64,000 nucleotides of DNA, taken from NCBI RefSeq assembly GCF_965137005.1, contig NZ_CBCRXM010000003.1, forward strand, positions 246,506 to 310,505, given 5' to 3'. The translations under genes and the position numbers were made by a program. Under the pieces are notes generated by a model. The model saw only the letters and a program-made list of their open reading frames with translations. It was not told where the DNA came from and ran no database searches. Source of the DNA: Sphingomonas_O antarctica. Its GTDB lineage: Bacteria; Pseudomonadota; Alphaproteobacteria; Sphingomonadales; Sphingomonadaceae. Below are positions 1 through 7,407 of this stretch, one piece after another (positions within the stretch are counted from its first letter, which is position 1; the number at the start of each line of letters is the position of its first letter).

Positions 1-834
1 GGCAAGACACGTTCGGCGCTGGTGGCGGACTTGGTCGCGGCGTCGGATAGCGAATTCGCGCTGGTTGGAGCCGCGCTCCACTGGCGCGATTACGCCATCG
101 CATCGCTCGCACGCGGCAAAACCCTCACCACGCCGCACCTGATCAACGATCGCGCCATCGATGCCCTGTCCGAGGCCGAGCACGATCGGATCGCCGCGCG
201 GCTGGACCTGTGGCTTAAAGCGGAAATAGCGCGTCGCCTGTCGGCGTTGCTCGACATGAGCCGCGCCGCGACCGACCCGGCAACCCCGCCACGCATTCGC
301 GCCGTCCTCGCGCCGATTGCCGCGAACGGTGGCTTCGTAGCACGGGAAGAGCTCACGACCGCGATTGCCGCGTTGACGCCCGACGATCGCGCCACGTTGC
401 GCCGCGCCGGACTAACCATCGGCCAGCTCGATCTGTTCGACGTGAATCTGCTCAAGGCGCGCGTGTTGCCGCTGCTGTCCGCCTTGCTGACCGCAGCCGG
501 TCGCAAACCCGACCCGCTCGCGCTGCCGGGGGCGACGGTGGCCGCGGACCCGCGGCTCGGCTTTCGCGCGTTCGGTGCACAATGGGTGCGGGTCGACGTC
601 GCCGAGAAAATCCTTCGGGCGCTACACGAACGCCGCAACGATCCCGCCTTCGCGCCCGATCCGGCGCTGGCGACGTCGATGGGCGTGACCCCCGAGACGT
701 TCGCCGCACTGCTGCGCGCGGCGGGGTTTCGCCTGGCAGGACAGCGGTGGCGCTATCGCCCGGCCAAGCGTCCCGCCCCGGTGACGCCCGCGCCGGGCAA
801 CCGATTTGCTGCACTCGCGGCGTTGGGGACTTGA
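1..834 (+). CDS. Helicase-type protein, C-terminal part only (partial at left edge)
   Basis: The reading frame is already open at base 1 and ends at TGA 832-834, so only the last 277 residues are visible. No helicase motif is inside the window. The call rests on the alanine-rich helical C-terminus, which ends in a small domain with WVRVD and a later WRYRP, and on the position immediately before an S4 protein, a 7Fe ferredoxin and CarD. In alphaproteobacteria that place is held by a long DExH-type RNA helicase. The stop abuts the TTG start of the next gene, so the two are probably co-transcribed. The identity is therefore inferred from neighbours more than from sequence motifs. It could instead be another long helical protein. 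Confidence 0.6.
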   Translation, partial: GKTRSALVADLVAASDSEFALVGAALHWRDYAIASLARGKTLTTPHLINDRAIDALSEAEHDRIAARLDLWLKAEIARRLSALLDMSRAATDPATPPRIRAVLAPIAANGGFVAREELTTAIAALTPDDRATLRRAGLTIGQLDLFDVNLLKARVLPLLSALLTAAGRKPDPLALPGATVAADPRLGFRAFGAQWVRVDVAEKILRALHERRNDPAFAPDPALATSMGVTPETFAALLRAAGFRLAGQRWRYRPAKRPAPVTPAPGNRFAALAALGT

Positions 835-1098
835 TTGCGGATCGATAAATTCCTGTATTTCGCGCGGCTTACAAAAACGCGCGCGTCCGCGCAGGCGCTC
901 GTCGCCGCCGGACACCTCCGCCTCGATGGCAAGCGCATCGAACGCGATGCACATCCTGTCGTGCCGGGGCAGGTGTTGACCATGCCGCATTCCGTCGGGG
1001 TCAAGGCGCTGCGCATCCTCACTCTGCCCGTGCGGCGTGGCCCGCCCGAAGAGGCACAACTGCTGTGCGAGGACCTGAACAAACCTGTTGCAGAATAG
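835..1098 (+). CDS. S4-domain RNA-binding protein (Hsp15-like)
   Basis: This 87-residue protein is essentially one S4 domain: RIDKFLYFARLTKTRASAQ near the N-terminus, then AAGHLRLDG and a basic stretch. The S4 fold binds structured RNA. The E. coli relative Hsp15 binds stalled 50S subunits carrying nascent chains, but that role is only inferred here. The TTG start lies directly after the stop of the helicase-type gene with no spacer, which indicates translational coupling. The C-terminus is acidic and short. The placement before fdxA and carD agrees with alphaproteobacterial gene order. Confidence 0.85.
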   Translation: MRIDKFLYFARLTKTRASAQALVAAGHLRLDGKRIERDAHPVVPGQVLTMPHSVGVKALRILTLPVRRGPPEEAQLLCEDLNKPVAE

Positions 1099-1144
1099 GT
1101 TTCATATAGCTACCTATCTAACTATCGGGATTGGAGCTTTCGGG

Positions 1145-1597
1145 ATGTATCATGCCATCGTTCGCCGTCGCGTCGCGGGACTGTTCGCCGACCTCAGCGC
1201 GGGAAATTACGAGACGGCGCTGGCGGGCATGGCGCCACGCTTCGAACATATTTTCTCCGGCACGCATGCACTCGGTGGCACCCGCCACAGCACCGCGGCG
1301 ATGCGCGCGTGGTTTGAGCGCCTTTACCGGCTGTCGCCCGATCTGAACTTCACGATCAAGCACATCGCCGTGAGCGGCTGGCCGGCCGACACGACGGTGA
1401 CGATCGAATGGCGCGATACCGCGACGCTGGCCGATGGTTCGCCTTATGTGAATGACGGCGTCCATGTCGTGCGAATGAAATGGGGCAAGGTCGTCAGTCT
1501 TCACGCCTATCTCGACACCGAAATTTACGCCGAGGCCTGCCGCCGCCTGGCGGCAAACGGTTTTCCCGAAGCGGTAGCGCCACCGATCGAAGACTAA
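1145..1597 (+). CDS. NTF2-like (SnoaL-type) protein
   Basis: The 150-residue protein has the usual size and pattern of a one-domain NTF2-like fold: an N-terminal helix pair, a central strand-rich part with VTIEWRDTATLADG, and a late VHVVRMKWGKVVSLHAYLDTE that matches the last strands of SnoaL-type proteins. Such proteins are small-ligand binders or minor enzymes, and nothing fixes the substrate. An upstream TTG at 1088 would add 19 residues and overlap the S4 gene. I chose ATG 1145 because GGAG lies about 9 bases before it. The gene sits between the S4 gene and fdxA on the same strand. Confidence 0.7.
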   Translation: MYHAIVRRRVAGLFADLSAGNYETALAGMAPRFEHIFSGTHALGGTRHSTAAMRAWFERLYRLSPDLNFTIKHIAVSGWPADTTVTIEWRDTATLADGSPYVNDGVHVVRMKWGKVVSLHAYLDTEIYAEACRRLAANGFPEAVAPPIED

Positions 1598-1667
1598 GCG
1601 ACCCGATTGACGCTGGCAGCGACGACTCTTAACGCTCCGGCCGAGGGCATTTTCAGGGAACCGAGCC

Positions 1668-2009
1668 ATGACCTACGTCGTCACCGACGCCTGCATCAAA
1701 TGCAAATATATGGACTGTGTCGAAGTGTGCCCGGTCGATTGCTTCTACGAAGGCGAGAACATGCTCGTCATCAACCCCAGCGAATGCATCGATTGCGGCG
1801 TGTGCGAACCCGAATGTCCCGCCGAAGCGATCCTGCCCGATACCGAAAACGGGCTGGAAAAATGGCTCGAGCTCAACAACACCTTCTCCGCGCAATGGCC
1901 CAACGTCACGCGCAAGAACGATCAGACCCCCGACGATGCCGACGATCACAAGGGCGAAGAGGACAAATACGACAAGTTCTTCTCGCCCGAGCCGGGTCAG
2001 GGGGACTGA
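1668..2009 (+). CDS. fdxA: 7Fe ferredoxin (FdxA type)
   Basis: This 113-residue ferredoxin has cysteines at 9, 12, 17, 21, 25, 40, 43, 46 and 50, the same spacing as Azotobacter FdI shifted by one residue. By that comparison C9, C17 and C50 hold a 3Fe-4S cluster, and C21, C40, C43 and C46 hold a 4Fe-4S cluster. It is a small soluble electron carrier. The C-terminal 50 residues are acidic, as in FdxA proteins. It follows the NTF2-like gene and precedes carD in the same direction, with a short unrelated pair of genes between. The redox partner cannot be named from this window. Confidence 0.93.
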   Translation: MTYVVTDACIKCKYMDCVEVCPVDCFYEGENMLVINPSECIDCGVCEPECPAEAILPDTENGLEKWLELNNTFSAQWPNVTRKNDQTPDDADDHKGEEDKYDKFFSPEPGQGD

Positions 2010-2182
2010 CAAGCCGAGACGGCGCAGTCCGGACGGCGGGCGATTTAGCCCGACCGACGACGCGGCTTTGGTGCGGCGCTGGTAACGAACCTATGGAAAT
2101 GCGAAGCAGGACGGCGAAGTAAATTCGCCGTCGTCGGTCCTCGCGTTGCGAGGCCGGCAGGCATTCGGCGTCTCCCCGCCAG

Positions 2183-2344
2183 CTACGCTGACGGAGTGCG
2201 CCTCATGCGCGACCACGGCGCATCGAATTGCGCGGCCGTCAACAATTCGAACCCGCGCCACAATGCCTTCATACCGCGAGCGAAATCGTCGCTGAAACGC
2301 TGATGGCTTTCGGCCCATTCGCGGCTGGTAAAATCTTCGTTCAT
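2183..2344 (-). CDS. Small protein of 53 residues, function unknown
   Basis: On the minus strand, ATG at 2344 opens a 53-codon frame closed by TAG at 2185-2183. The protein begins MNEDFTSREWAESH and has two helical stretches rich in W, F and charged residues. A strong AGGAG lies six bases before the ATG, and the frame is divergent from the LysR gene at 2438. It has no signal peptide and no membrane segment. Its size and start signal argue for a real gene. It resembles small conserved proteins I associate with sphingomonads, but no function is known to me. Confidence 0.65.
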   Translation of the reverse strand: MNEDFTSREWAESHQRFSDDFARGMKALWRGFELLTAAQFDAPWSRMRRTPSA

Positions 2345-2437
2345 GGGAAGCTCCTGTGCCTGGTTGGTGACAGGAATATGTGCGCCCCACGCCGCTCGCG
2401 CTAATCAAAGGCTGGACGCCTGGTATAAGCTCACCTT

Positions 2438-3343
2438 ATGTTACCGGGCATGCGCCAGTTGCCGCCTCTCGCCGCCGTGCGCGCCTTCGAAGCGGCGGCG
2501 CGTCACCAGAACTTCACCAATGCGGCGGCCGAGCTCAACATGACGCAGGCGGCGGTGAGCTATCAGGTCAAATTGTTGGAGGAACGCGTCGGCACCACCC
2601 TGTTCCGCCGCGAGCGGGGCCGCGTGTTGCTGACCGACGCCGGGCGTGCCGTCGCCGAAGACGTGACGCGCGCGTTCGATCTGATCGACGGCGGGTTCGG
2701 GCGGTTGCGGCGCGATCTGGGCGCGACACTGACGATTTCGACGACGCTGACCTTCGCCAACACCTGGCTCGCCTGGCATATCGGGTCGTTCCAGTTGGCC
2801 AATCCCGAGCTCGCGGTGCGGCTCGACGCCGATCATTTGCTGGTCGATTTCGCGAGCAGCAATGCCGATCTGGCGATCCGCAGCGGGCATGGCGACTGGC
2901 CCGGGCTGCATGCCGATTTGTTGCTAGGCGTCGAATTCACCCCGATGTGCAGCCCGGCGTTTCTGGCGCGCCACGGCGGCAAGCTAACGCCCTCCGACCT
3001 GCTCGACCTGCCGCTGATCGGCGCGGACGATCCGTGGTGGCCCTATTGGCTGGGCGAGGCCGGTGTCGCGGTCGATCCTTGTGAGATGCGCGCGGGCATC
3101 CGTCTCGATTCGCAAGCGAGCGAAGGCCATGCCGCGATGGCCGGGCAAGGCGTCGCGATGCTGACGCCGTTTTTCTGGAAAACCGACCTGGCCGAAGGCC
3201 GACTGGTGCAGTTGTTCGGCCAGGTTTCGACGCGCGGCTTCGGCTATTGGCTGGTCGTTCCCGAAACGCGGCGGCATTTGCCCAAGGTCAGGCGCTTTCG
3301 CGACTGGTTGCTGGCGACGATCGCCGAGGAGCGGGAAAGCTGA
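2438..3343 (+). CDS. LysR-family transcriptional regulator (GcvA-like)
   Basis: The 301-residue protein begins with LPPLAAVRAFEAAARHQNFTNAAAELN followed by TQAAVSYQVKLLEERVG, the classic LysR winged helix. The rest is the two-lobed effector domain. The LPPL/RAFEAAARH/FTNAA pattern is typical of the GcvA subgroup, which binds DNA near divergent targets. The divergent neighbour is the 53-residue gene on the minus strand, so that gene is a possible target, but no site was identified. ATG 2438 and ATG 2450 are both possible starts. Confidence 0.88.
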   Translation: MLPGMRQLPPLAAVRAFEAAARHQNFTNAAAELNMTQAAVSYQVKLLEERVGTTLFRRERGRVLLTDAGRAVAEDVTRAFDLIDGGFGRLRRDLGATLTISTTLTFANTWLAWHIGSFQLANPELAVRLDADHLLVDFASSNADLAIRSGHGDWPGLHADLLLGVEFTPMCSPAFLARHGGKLTPSDLLDLPLIGADDPWWPYWLGEAGVAVDPCEMRAGIRLDSQASEGHAAMAGQGVAMLTPFFWKTDLAEGRLVQLFGQVSTRGFGYWLVVPETRRHLPKVRRFRDWLLATIAEERES

Positions 3344-3515
3344 CTTGTCCGGACATTGGCCGTCGTCTGGCAATTTTATGACAAAGCGTGTATAACCAAC
3401 GCCAAGCAGCGCGAATCTGCGCTGTCCTGTCTGACACGAAGGGGTGCCGAATATCGTCTGACGGAGTCGATCCGCCACGACGATGTAACGTCGCACCCCG
3501 ATAGAAAGGTCATCA

Positions 3516-4058
3516 ATGGCTGCCAAGGCGCTCCTTTTCGACGTTGGCGATTATGTTGTTTATCCGAAGCACGGCGTTGGCCGCGTGGTCGAACTGCAAA
3601 AATCCGAGATCGCGGGCATGCCGCTCGAACTCTATGTTCTGCGCTTCGAAAAAGAAAAAATGACGTTGCGCGTTCCGACCAACAAGGCGGAAAGCGCGGG
3701 GATGCGCAAGCTGTCGTCCAACAAGCAGATGGACGATGCGCTGACCACGCTGAAGGGCAAGCCCAAGGTCAAGCGGACCATGTGGTCGCGCCGCGCGCAG
3801 GAATATGAAGCCAAGATCAATTCGGGCGACCTGGTGTCGATCGCCGAAGTGACCCGGGATCTGTTCCGTGCCGAAGACCAGCCCGAGCAAAGCTATTCGG
3901 AACGTCAGATCTTCGAAGCCGCGGCGTCTCGGTTGGCGCGTGAATTGGGCGCGATGGAACAGACCGACGAAAAGACCGCGCTGGAGAAAATCCACACTAT
4001 CCTTCGTGCGTCGGCCGCGATCTATAACAAGACGGCTGCGCCTGCCGAAGCGGCATAA
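3516..4058 (+). CDS. carD: CarD-family RNA polymerase-binding regulator
   Basis: The 180-residue protein opens with FDVGDYVVYPKHGVGRV, the Tudor-like N-terminal domain that binds the RNA polymerase beta subunit. A helical C-terminal domain with KRTMWSRRAQEYEAKINSGD follows; the tryptophan in this stretch corresponds to the residue that stabilises the open promoter complex in mycobacterial CarD. The length matches the alphaproteobacterial CdnL/CarD group. The 172-base region before it carries no gene and presumably holds its promoter. A perfect 17-bp hairpin starts 26 bases after the stop. Confidence 0.95.
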   Translation: MAAKALLFDVGDYVVYPKHGVGRVVELQKSEIAGMPLELYVLRFEKEKMTLRVPTNKAESAGMRKLSSNKQMDDALTTLKGKPKVKRTMWSRRAQEYEAKINSGDLVSIAEVTRDLFRAEDQPEQSYSERQIFEAAASRLARELGAMEQTDEKTALEKIHTILRASAAIYNKTAAPAEAA

Positions 4059-4084
4059 CCGCTCAAAACAGGGTTTGCATTGAT

Positions 4085-4126
4085 AGGCCTCCGGCTGTAT
4101 TGCTTAGGTAATACAGCCGGAGGCCT
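4085..4126 (+). terminator. 17-bp perfect hairpin after carD, covering the next gene's SD
   Basis: The left arm 4085-4101 and right arm 4110-4126 are exact complements of 17 bases around an 8-base loop. It sits just after carD and looks like a terminator, although no T-run follows. The right arm contains GGAGG about 9 bases before ATG 4133, so the Shine-Dalgarno sequence of the next gene would be buried if the hairpin forms in a read-through transcript. Confidence 0.7.
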
Positions 4127-4132
4127 TGTCAT

Positions 4133-4843
4133 ATGCGCGTACTGATTCCTCTTCTCGCTCTGTCCGCCTGCACGGCGGCGGGCGACACCAGCACGGGCAC
4201 GCGGAGCTTTCCGATTCCCGGCAATTTCGATGCGGTTACGCTGGGCGGTCCGGCCAATGTCCGCGTCGTCACCGGCGGCACGCCGTCGATCGTCGCGACC
4301 GGCCGCAACGACGACCTCGACAAGATCGAGATCGAGCTGAAGGGCAGCGACTTGCTCGTCACGCGCGACGGTGGTGCCCATTTCCAGCTGTTCGGCTGGG
4401 GCCATAACAGTCACGACGTCACGGTGACGGTGACCGTCGCCAAGCCGATCAGCGGCGCGACGTTGAAAGGCAGCGGCGACCTCAACGTCGATCAGGGCGG
4501 TGGCGACCGGTTCGACGCCATGCTGAAGGGGTCGGGCGATCTGACCGTCGCGAAGGTCATCGCCCAGACCGCGAAGCTGTCGCTGATGGGATCGGGCGAT
4601 CTCAAGGCGGGTGGCCAGACGCGCAGTGTCGAAGCCGAACTGGCTGGCTCGGGCGGTATCGATGCGGCGCAGCTGATGGCCGAAACCGCGCAGGTCAATC
4701 TGCGCGGATCGGGGGATGTCTCCGCCCATGCGACCAAGTCGGCCAATGTCGTGCTGAAAGGATCGGGCAACGTCACGATTCGCGGAACGGGCAATTGCAC
4801 CAGCGACAAGCGCGGATCGGGCGACGTGAATTGCGCGCCTTAA
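4133..4843 (+). CDS. DUF2807 (GIN domain) lipoprotein
   Basis: The 236-residue protein starts with a lipoprotein signal; the lipobox is LSAC, with C13 as the lipidated residue. The body matches the DUF2807/putative auto-transporter adhesin head GIN domain: a right-handed beta-helix-like repeat with a GSG turn recurring about every 20 residues (seven copies, such as KGSGDLNV, RGSGDVSA and RGSGDVNC). It ends with two cysteines in a GNC...DVNC pattern. It is likely an envelope protein. A second DUF2807 gene follows in the same direction, so the pair is a tandem duplication. The ribosome binding site lies inside the upstream hairpin. Confidence 0.85.
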   Translation: MRVLIPLLALSACTAAGDTSTGTRSFPIPGNFDAVTLGGPANVRVVTGGTPSIVATGRNDDLDKIEIELKGSDLLVTRDGGAHFQLFGWGHNSHDVTVTVTVAKPISGATLKGSGDLNVDQGGGDRFDAMLKGSGDLTVAKVIAQTAKLSLMGSGDLKAGGQTRSVEAELAGSGGIDAAQLMAETAQVNLRGSGDVSAHATKSANVVLKGSGNVTIRGTGNCTSDKRGSGDVNCAP

Positions 4844-4876
4844 GGTCGCGCTAACCATAGCATGTCAGGACGAGGC

Positions 4877-5665
4877 ATGTTTCGCATATGCCTTGTCCTG
4901 CTCATGCTCGCCGCGCCGGTTGCGGCGGCCGAGCGCACCCTGACGATCACCGATTTCGACGGGGTTCGCGTCGAAGGGCCGTTCATCGTTGCGGTCACCA
5001 CCGCGCGCGGCACGTCCGGGCGTATCACCGGTGACACGCGCGCGCTGGATCATGTCCGGGTCGATGTCGAAGGCGGCACTGCCGTCATCCGCGCGACCGA
5101 GGATGCCAATGACGCCAGGCCCGCGCGCGTGACCCTCGTCACCCGAACGCTAGCCCGCGCGGCACTGGCGGGGCCGGGCACGCTGACCATCGATCGCATG
5201 ACCGGACCGGAAACGCGCGTAACCCTCGACGGATCGGGACGCATTTCGGTTGGCGCTGTCGCCAGCGATCAATTGACCGCCATTGCGGCCGGCACCGGGA
5301 CGCTGACACTGGCCGGCACGGCCCGTAACGGCACGCTCGAAACACGCGGCAGCGGCACGCTCGATGCGACGCGGCTGACCATCGCCGATGCCAAAATCAC
5401 CCTCGACGGCAGCGGGACGTTGACCGCCAGCGCTTCGCGCGATGCCGCCGTCAGCGCCAAGGGCACGGGCAGCGCGACGGTCTATGGCCGCATGGCATGC
5501 ACCGTGAAACGCGAGGGATCGGCGAGCGTGCTGTGCGGCAAGGCGGCGGGTACGCCGGTCGCGCTGGCCGCGGCTATACCAGCCCCAGGACGCGAAGCTC
5601 TCCCGCAAGTGCGAGTGGGAGTTCCGCCAGGTCTCCGCCAAATGCGTCGGACGGGGCGTCCGTAG
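4877..5665 (+). CDS. Second DUF2807 (GIN domain) exported protein
   Basis: A signal peptide (MFRICLVLLMLAAPVAAAE) is followed by the same beta-helix type as the upstream neighbour, with turns such as DGSGRIS, RGSGTLDA and DGSGTLTA. The family's natural end is the cysteine pair in MACTVKR...SVLCG. Here the frame runs about 45 residues beyond that second cysteine, with a basic, low-complexity tail, and overlaps the antisense DUF1489 gene by 92 bases. The tail may be real or may follow a lost stop codon. I chose ATG 4877 over ATG 4862 because AGGA is correctly spaced before it and the signal peptide begins there. Confidence 0.78.
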   Translation: MFRICLVLLMLAAPVAAAERTLTITDFDGVRVEGPFIVAVTTARGTSGRITGDTRALDHVRVDVEGGTAVIRATEDANDARPARVTLVTRTLARAALAGPGTLTIDRMTGPETRVTLDGSGRISVGAVASDQLTAIAAGTGTLTLAGTARNGTLETRGSGTLDATRLTIADAKITLDGSGTLTASASRDAAVSAKGTGSATVYGRMACTVKREGSASVLCGKAAGTPVALAAAIPAPGREALPQVRVGVPPGLRQMRRTGRP

Positions 5666-5963
5666 CTTCCAGATAGCGCCACCCCTGATGCGCGCGTTTC
5701 GGGCTGGGGATCACCGGCACCATCCGCGTGTCGAGCACGATGGCACATTTGCCGCCCTCCGCTTCCTCGAACCGCAGGATCGGCGTGCGCGCGACGAGGC
5801 GATGCTTGACGATCCAGAACAGCGAACCCTGCCCGGCAATTTCTTCGGCGCGCTTGGGCTTGTAGCGCGTGACGTGATGATATTCGGGCTCGCGATTGGC
5901 GAACCAGCCCATCACTTCCTCCAGCGACTGTGCGCCGTAACCGACTTTGGTCAGATGCAGCAC
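5574..5963 (-). CDS. DUF1489-family protein
   Basis: The 129-residue protein begins MLHLTKVGYGAQSLEEV and contains EYHHVTRYKPKRAEEI and GSLFWIVKH, which match the DUF1489 family of alphaproteobacteria. The family has no assigned reaction; members are short soluble proteins. The start lies one base after the mgtE stop, so it is the second gene of a two-gene unit with the magnesium transporter. Its 3' end overlaps the convergent DUF2807 gene by 92 bases. Confidence 0.85.
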   Translation of the reverse strand: MLHLTKVGYGAQSLEEVMGWFANREPEYHHVTRYKPKRAEEIAGQGSLFWIVKHRLVARTPILRFEEAEGGKCAIVLDTRMVPVIPSPKRAHQGWRYLEATDAPSDAFGGDLAELPLALAGELRVLGLV

Positions 5964-5964
5964 G

Positions 5965-7359
5965 TCATTGACCCAGTCCCGCGAGCGTGGCGAGGCCGAG
6001 GAAGCTGAAAAATCCCATCACGTCGGTCGCCATGGTAACGAAAACGGCCGAAGACACCGCCGGGTCCACATCCTGACGATCGAGCAGCACCGGCACAGCA
6101 ATTCCTGCCAGCCCGGCGACCAGATTGTTGATGACCATCGCCGCGCCGATCACCAGACCCAGCGTCGGATTGCCGTAGACCAGCCCGACCCCCGTGCCGA
6201 TCAGCAGGCCCAGCGACAGGCCGTTGGCCAGCGCGATGCGCAGCTCGCGAAACACCATGCGGACGGTGTTCGAGCTGGTCAGTTGATTGGTCGCCAGCGC
6301 GCGCACGACCACCGCCAGCGTCTGTGTCCCGGCATTGCCGCCCATGCCCGACACGATCGGCATCAACACCGCGAGCAATGCGAAGCGGGCAATCGTGCCT
6401 TCGAACAGTCCGACCACGCTGGCGGCGATGACGGCGGTGCCGAGGTTGACGATCAGCCAGGTCAGCCGGGTCCGCACGGTCAGCCCGATGGGCTCGTTAA
6501 TGTCGCCGTCGCCCGCGCCGGACAGGCGGGTGATGTCCTCGCCAGCCTCTTCCTGAATGACGTGGACGATGTCGTCGACGGTAATCATGCCGACCAGCCG
6601 TTCGCTGTCGTCGGTGACGGCGGCGGAGATCAGCGCGTATTTCTGAAACCGCAGCGCGACCTCTTCCTGATCCATATCGACTGGGATCAGCGTCTGTTCG
6701 CGCTTCATGACGTCGACGATCGGCACGCCGCGCGGCGTCCGCAAAATCCAGCTCAGCGCACAGGTGCCGACCGGGCGATGCGCCGGATCGACGACGAAAA
6801 TCTCCCAGAAATCGGTCGTCAGTTCCTGATTTTCGCGCAGATAATCGATCGTGTGGCCGACGGTCCAATGTTCGGGCACCGCGATCAGCTCGCGCTGCAT
6901 CAGGCGCCCGGCGGATTCCTCAGGGTAACTCAGCGCGGCCTCGATCGCGGCGCGATCGTCGGGGTCGAGCGCGCGGAGCACGGCGGCCTGATCGTCGGCC
7001 TCCATATCCTCGATCATCGCGACCGCGTCGTCGGTATCGAGTTCGGCGGCGATATCCGCGACTTGCGTCGCGTTCATCGTATCGACCATCTCCTCGCGGA
7101 CATGTTCGTTCAGTTCGGCGAACACGTCCGCGTCGACCAGATCGCCCAAGGCACGGGTCAACGTGCCGCGCAATTCGCGTGGGGTCAGTTCGAACAGATC
7201 GGCCAGATCGGCGGGGTGCAGCGGGCTGACCAGTTCGCGCGCGCGGGCATCGTCACGCGCCTCGACCGCCGCCAGCACGTCACGCACGAATGCGGGGCGC
7301 AGCCGGTCGTCTTCGTCGAGTTGCGTTTCGGGACGGTCGGAGAGGCCGGTCTCGCTCAT
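5965..7359 (-). CDS. mgtE: Magnesium transporter MgtE
   Basis: The 464-residue protein has the full MgtE layout: an N-terminal helical superfamily domain with LHPADLADLFE and RGTLTRALGD, a CBS pair near 155-270 with VDPAHRPVGTCALSW, and a C-terminal membrane domain with about five segments. The GNAGTQTLAV motif near residue 340 lies at the ion pore. The N and CBS domains bind magnesium and gate the channel closed when internal magnesium is high. It imports Mg2+ through the inner membrane. A DUF1489 gene follows at once. Confidence 0.95.
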   Translation of the reverse strand: MSETGLSDRPETQLDEDDRLRPAFVRDVLAAVEARDDARARELVSPLHPADLADLFELTPRELRGTLTRALGDLVDADVFAELNEHVREEMVDTMNATQVADIAAELDTDDAVAMIEDMEADDQAAVLRALDPDDRAAIEAALSYPEESAGRLMQRELIAVPEHWTVGHTIDYLRENQELTTDFWEIFVVDPAHRPVGTCALSWILRTPRGVPIVDVMKREQTLIPVDMDQEEVALRFQKYALISAAVTDDSERLVGMITVDDIVHVIQEEAGEDITRLSGAGDGDINEPIGLTVRTRLTWLIVNLGTAVIAASVVGLFEGTIARFALLAVLMPIVSGMGGNAGTQTLAVVVRALATNQLTSSNTVRMVFRELRIALANGLSLGLLIGTGVGLVYGNPTLGLVIGAAMVINNLVAGLAGIAVPVLLDRQDVDPAVSSAVFVTMATDVMGFFSFLGLATLAGLGQ

Positions 7360-7407
7360 CGCTGCTGCCTCCTCGGATGCGGGTTCGCGCCCCCTATGGC
7401 CCGAAGG

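Noticed and set aside
4450..4830. Regular GSG-coding repeats in the DUF2807 gene as a DNA repeat array
   Set aside because: They are protein-level beta-helix turns with varied DNA sequence.
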